DNA from: Sipunculus nudus
Lineage: Eukaryota; Annelida; Sipuncula; Golfingiida; Sipunculidae
Length of the DNA: 64,000 nucleotides
Direction: 5' to 3'
Assembly (NCBI GenBank): GCA_026874595.1
Contig: CM049307.1
Location: forward strand, 23,968,362 to 24,032,361
The notes under the pieces were generated by a model, which worked only from the letters and a program-made list of their open reading frames with translations, searched no databases and was not told where the DNA came from. Made by a program: the position numbers and the translations under genes. The first letter of the stretch is position 1; each line of letters opens with the position of its first letter. Below are positions 36,128 through 46,919 of the stretch, one piece after another.

Positions 36128-36354
36128 CTAGACATTAACCAGCTACATGCATATACATTATTATACTTTGCATGGTACGTTCATGGGCACGCAATACATG
36201 TAACACAGTGGAGTACGCTGTGGTAATATTGTATACCTTCTACGGCCTGGTCAGGAGATCATTACGTGTTACTACCGTTAGGTGTACAAGTAGGCCTACT
36301 TTCTGTCCTGCATGTGTACTGAACAGCTGGTCAAGCACCTCCTCTCTACAATAA

Positions 36355-36590
36355 CAGGGGTGGATCCGGAGGATGGGGAGATATGAAGGTTTACCCCCTC
36401 CCCCGTCCCCGGTTACTGGGAGAAATTAAAGGTTTCATCTTTTTTGCGGCGTTTTCCAAAAAGTTTTCAAGGCCAATCAACAGCCTTCATGTATTTCTAG
36501 ACATTGTCAGGGTATTAGTGCATGCCTCAGTGTAGATGGTAACCCCCTAGAAGGGAGCCCTTCCCAAACGTGCATGGATCCGCTCGAAAG
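36355..36590. mobile_element. Second, diverged GGATCC-ended MITE
   Basis: The left end CAGGGGTGGATCCGGAGG and the right end TGCATGGATCCGCTCG enclose about 230 non-coding bases. No clear target duplication. Confidence 0.45.
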
Positions 36591-37610
36591 TACGTATGAC
36601 CTTAAAAGAGGAACAAAGTTGTATTGATAATGTGACGCCTGGAAGTCAGGAGTGAACCTACATGCTTATATTTGGATTCAAACAATGGAAAAGATTATAA
36701 ATTTTATGCGACGTGAAATCACAAGTGAAAATGTATGATCTGGAAATGGAGGGGGGGGGGAATAAGTCATGAGACTAGGGCCTATAAAAAAAGGGAAAAA
36801 GATACTTTCGACAACCTTACTGACTGAAGTACACATGCCCCTAATTATATTATACTCTACAACCATTTACACTACGTCAGTTAAGGACTCATTCATGCAT
36901 GGAAACTGCTATTGCAGATAAAAGTACTCTTAATTTGGACAATTCCGTGCATGGCAATGTTTTTTTTTGTTCGTTTCCAAAAACATTCAGTTGGATTGGT
37001 GTTTTCATGTAATTAAATATCTCAGGACTGGGTACAGAATTGCCAGATTTTAATAATGTTGGGTTTTTGAGCTTGTATATCAAAGAGGAAGACCAAGTTA
37101 ATTTGTTTTAGTACAGACCTGTTCTTGGAAACCTTTGATAAAAGAAATTTAACCGGGTAATTGAACTATAGGAAACGTGTAACCTGTGGAAGAAATGAGC
37201 ACATATCAACCCAGTCACTGCTGGTTAGTTAGTCTTTATATTTAGTCTTGATTTCTCTTGATGTTTTAGCTTGGGCGGTTTCTCGTTATCCTTATACGTT
37301 TTGCCTTACATGTTAACTAGAGCAGTGCATTGAGGCCAGGTGGTACAGTTGTTGAGGTCAAACCAGTATACATATACTATAATTTGATATAAATATTTAG
37401 AAAAGATATTTAGACATAAAGGTCACGTACAGAGGTATAGCAGGCCAATTAAGGATGTAATGCATGGTGCAATTTCCTGCTTGCATTAATTGAATTGCCT
37501 TCGGCTTCAGGAAATCACTTGCATGGGAAATTAATTTAAACAAATTAAGGCGGGACAGTTTAAAGTCTGGATGTACAGACCGTAAGTCATACTGTGAATC
37601 TTGAAAGACG
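36591..37610. other. No gene seen
   Basis: AT-rich unique DNA. No convincing frame or RNA gene. Confidence 0.45.
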
Positions 37611-37611
37611 T

Positions 37612-37700
<89 letters not shown>
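37612..37700. repeat. (CT)n followed by (AT)n microsatellite
   Basis: A CT tract runs directly into an AT tract, the same composite order as at 33950-34061. Confidence 0.95.
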
Positions 37701-38021
37701 TGTTTTATAAAATAACACTGTCGGGTTAGGACGAAACTTGCACACACATTTATGCCATTTACTTTTGCGGAGTGAAAGATATCCACAATTTAAGTATTTC
37801 TGCTTTTTTTGTAGTTTTACCATGATTATTTACTTTTTGGTCTAATATTATTTGATCACTGCGTGGGTATAAGTAATAGGTTTAATGGACCACAGTCTGC
37901 GTCGAATCGTGCTCCCACAGAGTTCGACTCTTCTATCGATAGGGAATGTGCATGGCCATGGGAAAAGAATTCCTTTCCCAATAGTTATATAATGCTCTGG
38001 ACGTCTAGATATATACACGCA

Positions 38022-38022
<1 letters not shown>

Positions 38023-38093
<71 letters not shown>
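38023..38093. repeat. (AT)n microsatellite
   Basis: About 35 AT dinucleotides. Confidence 0.95.
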
Positions 38094-38095
<2 letters not shown>

Positions 38096-38251
38096 ACAAG
38101 AGAGCATATATAACCATTACAATGCGGAGGTTTAGAATTTTTCACAACAATTGAGGAAATACGTAATATTTGGTAAGCATAAGTAAAATATTAACAGAAA
38201 GCTTTTTGCTGGATTGGAAAAAAAAATTATAAATTTGAAGGTTAGACAAGT

Positions 38252-38542
38252 TCAGCAAATAGAGACGGGTGGTCCCGGCCCCCACAGTCCCTGAAAGAGG
38301 TTTGTTTTGAATATAAACGACCTCTGGCTGACGGGTTCTCTCAGCTCATTAATATTCATGAGTTCTAACCCATTTAACTCTAAGTCCTTAATTCCCAGGG
38401 ACAGGTGAAGCACGGGGCTACGGAGTTTTCTGAGAACACGGGAACCTTTTGGCCCCGCTTCTGCCGAGGGAAATTTATCTAAACTGATAACAGATTTGTC
38501 GATAGAGTCCAGTAAATATACCAGTGTCTCGGGGTCATTCAA
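38252..38542 (-). CDS. Doubtful ORF, 96 codons, unrecognised
   Basis: This is a GC-richer island within AT-rich flanks, with a minus-strand open frame reading like protein (ETLVYLLDSIDKSVISLDKF, then a basic RVLRKLR stretch). It does not start at a credible ATG, and I do not recognise a family. It could be a relic exon or retro-copy. No splice sites are obvious. Confidence 0.15.
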   Translation of the reverse strand: MNDPETLVYLLDSIDKSVISLDKFPSAEAGPKGSRVLRKLRSPVLHLSLGIKDLELNGLELMNINELREPVSQRSFIFKTNLFQGLWGPGPPVSIC

Positions 38543-39235
38543 TACAGAATTTGGGTGCGTTAGAGGGGCTAAGGGCTTAAGATCCTGACTAAGGGCTATA
38601 AGGACTTAAATATTTTCAAATGCATTTGCATTATTTAAAAGCAATGTGTTAGTCAAAGTATACTCTATTTCTGTGTAAACTTTAGTGAGCCATTTGTATA
38701 ATTTTGTACGTAAAATCATTTGCAAAAAAATAAACGATACATTCTTTTGAAAACTTAGCATTAAATTATTTAAAAAAATAGTTAGGTCACAAATAATCTC
38801 ATTCCTATATTCTTTTGTGTTTATGACCAATGCCATTTAACCCTGGGAAATAAACTTTGAATTGTTTATTCCAAACTCAGTATTCTTAATTCATCTTTGA
38901 ACATCAACATTTCTCTGTAGTTTGATGTAGATTGAAAATGGTCCTGTATTTGGGTCCAAGGTGAAACAGGAGGAAATGTTCATGTAGCTTTCATGGGCGT
39001 GAGTTTCATTTCTGGTAAACAGGGGTCGCGCAGTGGGGCTCATTATCCAACAAATGGGACAGAATGGTTCTGAAGAAGGTTGCATAAATTAAAATTGTAA
39101 AAACAGCAATATATATCAGCCCGACTTTGGGCGTTTGACTGGATACGTTTGTTTCCTTGAGTTGGCAGGTTTATCTTGGTTATATATATGTAAACTTTTT
39201 TTTTTATTTTACACGGATTGTACAACTAGTTGTTA
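38543..39235. other. No gene seen
   Basis: AT-rich DNA. Short minus-strand frames at 38891-39085 show no recognisable motif. Confidence 0.4.
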
Positions 39236-39239
39236 TAAC

Positions 39240-39425
39240 TAATACAAGACACACTCCATGGCTCGAATGTTGGCGCTCGGTACTCGATAAGGGTTGAGGA
39301 AACCGGAGGACCCGGAGAAAACCATCGGCCTTGGACGGGCAACTACAACCCATTCTCATAGCCACACCGGGAATCAAACCCGGGTCGCCAGCGGAGAGGG
39401 CCGAGGGTTTCACAACTCAGTTGTC
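39240..39425 (-). mobile_element. tRNA-derived SINE
   Basis: On the minus strand: ACAACTGAGTTGTGAAACCC (A-box region), GACCCGGGTTTGATTCCCGG (B box) at about 39373-39393, then a body with GGTTGTAGTTGCCCGTCC and TCCGGGTCCTCCGGTTTCC, a body type seen in many invertebrate SINEs as far as I recall. The open frame here is incidental. Confidence 0.65.
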
Positions 39426-39727
39426 TGGGTTATACATGAATGCTTCGTGTCTTTCTATAAAACAACTTGGTGATAATACTGCCTGAATTAAAATTCTTTA
39501 TCTGTCGATAAACCATAATATCATAATTTAACAATCAGGACGGCTTATAAACTTTCCTATTAAAATAGATCTATCATAAATTTTAACTGGGAGATGGGGT
39601 CCCCATGCATGTTACAAAACTATTTTCAAACTGTTTCTGGTGTTGAAAACTCAAATGTCAATTAACAATTGCTTTGCGAGTGTAAGTCTTGGGTGTAAAT
39701 ATAGCTGCCTGTTCTTTCATTATCTTA

Positions 39728-39970
39728 TTAAATGGGGCTTGTACAGGATTTGGAAAGGGAGGACTTGTACACCCGCGTACTAGTATTAAGTATCAGCAAG
39801 TGTACCGGGAGTGATAGATGACTTTATATTTAACTCTATGTAGAAAAGTAATAAAGCGCTACTTTTTGGTATTATATTAAGCATGTATTATTCTAACATG
39901 TATATATTCATGTATATTTTGAAAAAGAGGCCCCTGCGCCCCCTCGATATCCGCCTCTGCAGAGTAATCC
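39728..39970. mobile_element. Remnant of the GGATCC-ended MITE
   Basis: 'GTACAGGATTTGGAAAGGGAGG' at the left and 'CCCCCTCGATATCCGCCTCTG' at the right resemble decayed ends of the element at 35912. Weak. Confidence 0.3.
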
Positions 39971-40192
39971 CTTCTCGTGCTCCGCTACCTACTTACACAT
40001 GTTTCCTATTAAAACATGACAAGTAAACAACAATATATGTCTTGTAAATTGATGTCATTCAGCAACCGTTGATATACAATGCTATAAAACCCTCAAATAA
40101 CCACTGATCTTAATATAAAGAGTGCTCGAAGTTCTGGGACGGAAACCTTTTTTTATTATGCAGCCTTAAGTTAAAGCATGATTTTTTTTTCA

Positions 40193-40238
40193 AGTGGGGA
40201 TTGTACAGCTAATATATATAAGCTGTACAATCTCCACT
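40193..40238. repeat. 18-bp-stem hairpin beside an (AT)n tract
   Basis: AGTGGGGATTGTACAGCT, a 10-base AT loop, then its complement with one mismatch. A third partial copy (GTACAGCTTATATA) leads into (AT)n at 40247-40294. Confidence 0.8.
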
Positions 40239-40245
40239 CGTACAG

Positions 40246-40246
<1 letters not shown>

Positions 40247-40294
<48 letters not shown>
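40247..40294. repeat. (AT)n microsatellite
   Basis: Uninterrupted AT dinucleotides directly after the hairpin. Confidence 0.95.
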
Positions 40295-40296
<2 letters not shown>

Positions 40297-41019
40297 TCCC
40301 GCCTTAACTAACAAAGCCTGTCTTTATCATCCATAAAATCACCTATAAGTGAAATATGATCCCTTTTTAGACTACAGCGACAGCGCATATGTCAACAGTT
40401 ATAGGCTTAATTTAAAACATAAATGACTTACATATGCAAACAGGGAAAGGCGTGAATATGACATGCATTTTCTGACACACATGCAACACACTTATACATT
40501 ATATATATTGTCGTAATGATCAAGTTACTAATAATAACACCGACGCTAACAAATATGTGGGCTGGTGAATATTTGGTAAAACAATACAAGGTCAAGGACT
40601 AATTTGGAGCTGGAATTTGGTCATGTGTGTTGAGCCCGACTATTGGGTAAACGTGGCATCCTGTCTACAGATAAGACATAAACATCTCAGCACGTCTAAA
40701 TATCGTACAAGATCGTGGGCAAATAGTAAACCTTATCTCTGAATGGCCCCGAAACCAGACAAACCTAAAAAAAGCCATTCAAACGTGGTATCTGCATGCT
40801 AACCGGAGAAACTTACACTCAGCCTTAAACCAGGCCAGCCCCAAGTTCAGGGTTGTTCACTTGCTTTCGTGAGTGGGATGTGGGGCACTGTATGCTATTG
40901 CCATCACATGTTGTTCCTTTGGTTAAAAATTTAAACTTTTGTTTTTCTTCTTAAAGGTCATAGGATCACATCTTTATGTCTGTTTGTTTGTGTATAGAAT
41001 ATCTATTCAAACCCAGCGG

Positions 41020-41830
41020 AACTGAAGCCTACCAGGTCTGAACAAAGCCAAGCAATCTAAAGCCTGTCTGCTCTAAACAAAGCCCAGCGAACTATAGCTT
41101 CCCTGCTCTAAACAAAGCCAAGTGGAACTATAGCATCCCTGCTCTAAACAAAGCCCAGTGGAACTTTAGCTTCTCTGCTCTAAACAAAGCCCAGTGAAAC
41201 TATAGCTTCCCTGCTCTAAACAAAGCCCAGTGAAACTATAGCCTCCCTGCTCTGAACAAAGCCCAGCAGAACTATAGCCTCCCTGCTCTGAACAAAGCCC
41301 AGCAGAACTACAGCCTCCCTGGTCTAAATAAAGCCCAGTGGAACTATAGCTTCCCTGCTCTAAACAAAGCCCAGCGGAACTATAGCTTCCCTGCTCTAAA
41401 CAAAGCCCAGTGGAACTATAGCTTCCCTGCTCTAAACAAAGCCCAGCGGAACTATAGCTTCCCTGCTCAAAACAAAGCCCAGTGGAACTATAGCCTCCCT
41501 GCTCAAAACAAAGCCCAGTGAAACTATAGCTTCCCTGCTCTAAACAAAGCCCAGTGAAAATATAGCCTCCCTGCTCTGAACAAAGCTCAGCAGAACTATA
41601 GCCTCCCTGCTCTGAACAAAGCTCAGCAGAACTATAGCCTCCCTGCTCTGAATAAAGCCCAGCAGAACTATAGCCTCCCTGGTCTAAATAAAGCCCAGTG
41701 GAACTATAGCTTCCCTGCCCTAAACAAAGCCCAGCTGAACTATAGCCTCCCTGCTCTAAACAAAGCCCAGCGGAACTATAGCCTTCCTGCTCTAAACAAA
41801 GCTCAGTGGAAGTGAAAGGCTTCCTGCTAA
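41020..41830. repeat. 36-bp minisatellite, about 22 copies
   Basis: The unit is AAACAAAGCCCAGTGGAAC + TATAGCTTCCCTGCTCT. Starts are 35 bp apart in the first, diverged copies (41041, 41076, 41111) and 36 apart after that (41147, 41183, 41219 ... 41795). On the minus strand the 36-bp phase keeps a 12-residue repeat open (about GYSSAGLCLEQG) from 41867 to 41166, but with no ATG. See findings. Confidence 0.95.
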
Positions 41831-42039
41831 ACCAAATACCAGGGGAACAAACCCCAGGGTAACTCAAGCAATCGTTCCCAATCCATATAGTATCTTTTTA
41901 ACGATGTTAATATCAATCATTGTTTATTAAGCTTTATAGAATGGAGGCCTGACAGGACCAAACAATTAACAGTCTAGAATAGTGCAGGGTCAGTTGTCAG
42001 GTTATGAACTTCAATGGGATTTTCATGAAAAAAGCTGAC

Positions 42040-42560
42040 AACATACTTCATTCAAAGCTTATAACCTTATCAATCTAGATTTACATTTTGCCATTTTCCT
42101 ACATTTCTAGGGCCAAGCACGGTCAAGGTCAAGGTCATGTTATAAATAGTTTGTATACAGGGGCAGTTGTTATTCCGTAGGAATTTAATAAAAAAAAATT
42201 GCAACATATATACACCATTTTAAAGCTTATTACCTTATCAATCTAAAGACCTCTGTGGACATATTTTCTTTGTATAGATTTTAATCTTCATTGTTTTTTT
42301 AGGGTTACTTGTCAATCCCTAAAAATGTAATGAAAGAAAAATGCATGGCAAACATAAACCACTGATTTTAAAGTTTATTACCTTAGTATATCAATCTAAA
42401 ATACATTTATTTTCTATGTATATTCAAGGTCAACAAACAAGGTCAAAGTCATAGTTTTTTTTTATTTATTCTTGGTCAGTTGTCATTTTTGAATTTCATG
42501 AAAAAAGATGGTAAAACAATCACGATTTTATAGATTATTACTATTTCAATGAGAAAACCT
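42040..42560. repeat. About 155-bp diverged tandem repeat with GGTCAAGGTCA motifs
   Basis: 'AAAGCTTAT(A/T)ACCTTATCAATCTA' recurs at about 42054, 42223, 42372 and 42530. Each copy is followed by a TTTTC(T)..TGTATA block and an AAGGTCAAGGTCAT-type motif. Likely an old core of a pearl-like element; no ends found. Confidence 0.6.
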
Positions 42561-42824
42561 ATGTTGCCATATTTTCTCTGTATATTGAACGTCACCATTC
42601 AAGATCGAAGTCGTGTTTTTTTATATTTCTTGATTTCTGAAAAATCTTTTGAATGTTTTGGGCAGTTAAACAACAAAGATTCGCCATGGTATCACAAATC
42701 AGTTTTCATGAAAATCCCACTGAATAACAACTGACCGTGGATTGCAGAAGGTTCTGTTGCTATACACATATGTGCTTCCCTTTAGAGAAAGCAGTATTTT
42801 ATCATTCCTTAGTGTTAAAGGAAT

Positions 42825-43155
42825 ATTCTGTAGTCCGCAAATTTATGTTATATGTTACATATTGCTGATACAAATGAATACCCTATAGTCTGACAATTTA
42901 TGATGTATATGACATTTGGCTGTATACAAATTAATACTCTATAGTCCGACAATTATATTGTATGTGATATATAGCTGATATAAATTAATACTCTATAGTC
43001 TGACAATTGATGTTGTATGTGATATATGGCTGATACAAATGAATACTCTATGTACTCCGACAATTGATGTTGTATGTGATATATGGCTGATACAAATGAA
43101 TACTCTATGTAGTCCGACAATTGATGTTTTATGTAACATTTGGCTGTATACAAAT
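42825..43155. repeat. 55-57-bp tandem repeat, about 6 copies
   Basis: GCTGATACAAATGAATACTC, then TATAGTC(C/T)GACAATT(G/T)ATG. Successive GCTG starts are 42864, 42919, 42974, 43029, 43086 and 43143. Confidence 0.85.
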
Positions 43156-43656
43156 CTCACTTTAGGGTGCGAGTTTTGTTTTGACACCAGGGGCGGGCAT
43201 GTATAGGGGATCCGAAATATAAAAGCCATTTTGAATTGGTTTATCAATAATACGTGCACGGGAGAGTTATAATGGAGATTTATCTATAACTGTAGAATTC
43301 AGGTGGGACTCTTAGCAAATAGAGCAGTGTAGGAACAAATTGACGGACAATATATATGCTGATAGCGGAGCTGCATGCTAATAAACACCTCACGTATCGG
43401 AGAAATCCAAATTAATAGAAGACACACACAAACATACACACATATTTATAAATAATTGATTGATTGACTGATGTTTTTCCGTTATAAAATAATACTGACA
43501 GGATGAGGTTTACAGGAGTGAAAGTAACTAGTTCCTGTCACGGGCCGGGGGTTTCCCAATCGAACACGGATGTTATATATTTGGTTCGATATCAGCTTAC
43601 AGCCACAGAACTGGACAGCCCCCACGCTCTGTTAAATATCTCAGTTACATCATAGT

Positions 43657-43659
<3 letters not shown>

Positions 43660-43712
<53 letters not shown>
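43660..43712. repeat. (AT)n microsatellite
   Basis: Uninterrupted AT dinucleotides. Confidence 0.95.
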
Positions 43713-43713
<1 letters not shown>

Positions 43714-43824
43714 GCAATGTTAAATGTTTCTCAGTGATAAACCCTTACTTCTCAGAGAATGAGTCACTATAGCGTGTGTTACTGGATAGAGCTAAGAAAC
43801 GAGTGTGTATACGTGTGTGTGTGC

Positions 43825-43827
<3 letters not shown>

Positions 43828-43908
<81 letters not shown>
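43828..43908. repeat. (GA)n microsatellite
   Basis: GA dinucleotides with one GGGG interruption. The Arg/Glu- or Ser/Leu-repeat frames here are artefacts. Confidence 0.95.
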
Positions 43909-43909
<1 letters not shown>

Positions 43910-44529
43910 ACTGTATGATCGACCTTTAATACATAATGAGAAGTTGTCTGGTAAGCCTTCCTGTGAGCTTGTTGATGGATACTGATATGATGAATTCATA
44001 ATCCCTCGAAATCAATATTAACTTGTTCGAGTTTAAATATCATATATACAAATGTCAGTATACGATATATTTAACAAGCATTAATAGTAAGTTCATTAAG
44101 TTGTTGGTATTGACTCCAAACAGTCCTAAAACGGTTCTATTGGTAACCTTATACCGACTGCGGTATACTTATAGCTCGGTCGCCCGTGTTCAGGAATGTA
44201 TATTCTAATATATTATTGTCAACCATGAGCCCTGTCACCATGACCGAATGCACGATCTTGCCGTGGGCCTGTTTTAATATAACACTTAAATGAATCACGC
44301 TGACGGGTATACTGATGATTTAAGCTCCCGTCGTACCATCACACTTTAGACCATGATATATATAGGTAGTATTGCGGGAAATTTTGGTGGTCGGGACCAA
44401 CATCTTGGGACAGTTATTGTCGTGATAGGGACTGTCGTGGTAAATTGGGAGAGTGCCATGACTGTCTTGAACAATTCAAAATCTATTTCTTCAAGTTGTA
44501 GATCTATCCAAAGCCTATTTCATACATTG

Positions 44530-44628
44530 CTACACTTTAAAAATGGGGTTCCACCTAGAACCCAAATGGTTCTTCAGAGTGGATTGAGTTGGGACCCTTT
44601 TTAGGGTTCCAGCTGGAACCTTAAAGAC
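44530..44628. mobile_element. Small GGTTCC-rich palindromic element
   Basis: 'ACTTTAAAAATGGGGTTCC' at the left and 'AGCTGGAACCTTAAAG' at the right are approximate inverted repeats. The middle holds alternating GGTTC and GAACC words. It looks like a MITE; no target duplication assigned. Confidence 0.4.
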
Positions 44629-44838
44629 GGGTTTTTTTAGCCTATATGCAGTCATTTGCCTGGTCGGAATCAGCCGTTGTGAACCCCGGACAGCCGCTGT
44701 CATTTACCATGATTCTGCTGTGACGTTGATACGATCTTCCACAGTTTGTTTACATTTGCCATGATTTCCCAACAATCCGCCACAATATGGCCTCTGTCCC
44801 ACCATGAACTATATATGGCGATTCACCAGTCACGATCG

Positions 44839-45650
44839 ACGACGATTGCTTCACGCGTCTGAATCGATAGAGCTACAACATATCACGATTGGCGACGATT
44901 TCTTAACGAGTTACATTCGATAGCGCTACAACATACCACAATTGACGACGATTGCTTCACGAGTCTGAATCGATAGCGCTACAACATACCATAATTGACG
45001 ACGATTGCTTCACGAGTCTGAATCGATAGCGCTACAACATACCACAATTGACGACGATTTCTTAACGAGTCTGATTCGATATATAGCGCTACAACATACC
45101 ACGATTGACGACGATTGCTTTACGAGTCTGATTCGATAGAGCTACAACATACCACGGTTGACGACGATTTCTTAACGAGTTAGATTCGATAGCGCTACAA
45201 CATACCACGATTGACGACGATTTCTTAACGAGTCTAAATCGATAGCGCTACAACATACCACTATTGACGACGATTGCTTCACGAGTCTGAATCGATAGCG
45301 CTACAACATACCACAATTGACGAGTGCTCCACGAGTCTTAATAGATAGCGCTACAACATACCACAATTGACGACGATTTCTTAACGAGTCTGATTCGATA
45401 TATAGCGCTACAACATACCACGATTGCCGACGATTGCTTCACGAGTCTGATTCGATAGAGCTACAACATACCATGATTAACGACGATTTCTTAACGAGTT
45501 ACATTCGATAGCGCTACAACATACCACGTTTGACGACGATTTCTTAACGAGTTAGATTTGATAGCGCTACAACATACCACAATTGACGACGATTTCTTTA
45601 CGAGTCTGATTCGATATATAGCGCTACAACATACCACGATTGACGACGAT
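44839..45650. repeat. 53-bp satellite array, about 15 copies
   Basis: The unit is ACGACGATT(G/T)CTTCACGAG + TCTGAATCGATAGCGCTACAACATACCAC split over 53 bases. Some units are 57 bp because of an ATAT insertion after TTCGAT (giving TCGATATATAGCGC) at about 45080, 45400 and 45615. Two alternating flavours exist, TTGCTTCACGAG and TTTCTTAACGAG. It is flanked by TCGT/ACGA-rich sequence. Confidence 0.95.
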
Positions 45651-45744
45651 ATACCACGACTGCTGCTTATCTTGGCCATGAATTAGCCATTTTAGCCATG
45701 AACCTCAATCTGTCGACACGTCAGGATAAATCTTGAAAGTGCAG

Positions 45745-45813
45745 GAGCAGATCAAGAATTTAGGGTTCGGGGAAGGGGGGGGGGGGGGGGGGGGGGTCCA
45801 ACCCAGGAAAACT
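45745..45813 (+). mobile_element. Fragment of the GGATCC-ended MITE with G24 tract
   Basis: 'CAGATCAAGAATTTAGGGTT', about 24 G, then GTCCAACCCAGGA match the left half of the element at 35912. Confidence 0.5.
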
Positions 45814-46806
45814 CATAACTACGGCCCCATGGGTCTCGATGCTCAGCTTAATTTGTCTTTAAGGATAGGTTTATGAGCTTTTTCAAAATATGGGTCTTGT
45901 GATCAGTTGGAGCCATCCTGTCAACTCAAACTGGAATTTTCATCCATAAACTAATTTGTAAATGGATGGGCCCTGTGACCTTGACCTGTGACCTACTGAC
46001 CCGAAAATCAAAAGGAATTACCTTCCTCTATTGGCAGGTGCGCCACGTGGAAGACGGGAGGTTTGGGATGAAATGTTTTGCTTAAAATGCATCTGAAAGG
46101 GCATACAGAAAGGCGAACGGACGAACAGACGGACGGACAGGGTGATAAATATAGGGCATCCGCTTATTCAAGTGGCGCCTAATAAACAATACAAGGTTTC
46201 AGGACACAGATGAAACCAAACTTGCGAACCTGACTCGGATAGTATTAATATAATTTGACTGTCTAATAATGGAAAAGATGCATCAAAAATAGAAAAAAAA
46301 AATAGTTTGCGCCACCTTTATTCGGGAAATGATGAAACCAGTCATTATCAATAAACAGACAAGGTTTCGGGACACTCGTTGGAACCACAGCTGAGAAACT
46401 GACATAAATGTTGTCATTTGACTATCTCAAAAACAGTAAAAAACGTAAAAATGAGAAAAAATGCAAGTGGCTCTGCATGGTCAATATTCAGAGCTATGTT
46501 CATGGCAATCCATGCATTAACTATCAAGAGACTGGTAGTTTTGTGTCAAATTTTTAATTATGCTGGGGGGGGGGGGGGGGGGTACTTACAAGCCCCATAC
46601 CTGGGAGTATATTGGTCATAGTGATCTTATATCAGGTTTCTAAGGTGAACATTTATTGAACTCTCTGGATATTCAGTCACAGGTTTCTAGGTCTAACGGT
46701 GTCAAAACGTGCCAGTCTAACAGACAGACAGACAGACGGACAGACGAACGACGGACGTTTACCGATTACTTTAGCTCAGTTAATTGACAGTCAGCTGAGC
46801 TAAAAA
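45814..46806 (-). mobile_element. Short complete pearl-like element (minus strand)
   Basis: Minus-strand start at 46806: TTTTTAGCTCAGCTGACTG with hairpin partner CAATTAACTGAGCTAAAG, then a GTCC/GTCTGTCTG run (46719-46760) and a core with a G18 tract at 46565-46582. A decayed 3' terminus GCTCAGC-ATCGAGACCCATGGGG lies at about 45822-45848. Its left end sits in a TACAGGTG(G)AGCCACCAG position of another element's core. Confidence 0.55.
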
Positions 46807-46919
46807 TACAGGTGAGCCACCAGTTTTTGGGAACTGACAAAACTAGTGGTGGCCAATATTCAAGGCAAGATTCATGGCAATCCATACATTTATTATCAAG
46901 ATACTAGAGGTTTATATCA
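46807..46919 (-). mobile_element. Core fragment of an older pearl-like element (minus), left piece
   Basis: 'ACAGGTGAGCCACCAGT', 'CATGGCAATCCATACATT' and 'AGATACTAGAGG..TATATCAA' are in the order found in the intact core at 31960-32420. The sequence breaks at 46919 and resumes at 48679. Confidence 0.65.

Larger units (their letters stand above)
39971..41019. other. No gene seen; hairpin and (AT)n inside
   Basis: Besides the hairpin and AT tract listed separately I see nothing coding. Confidence 0.45.
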
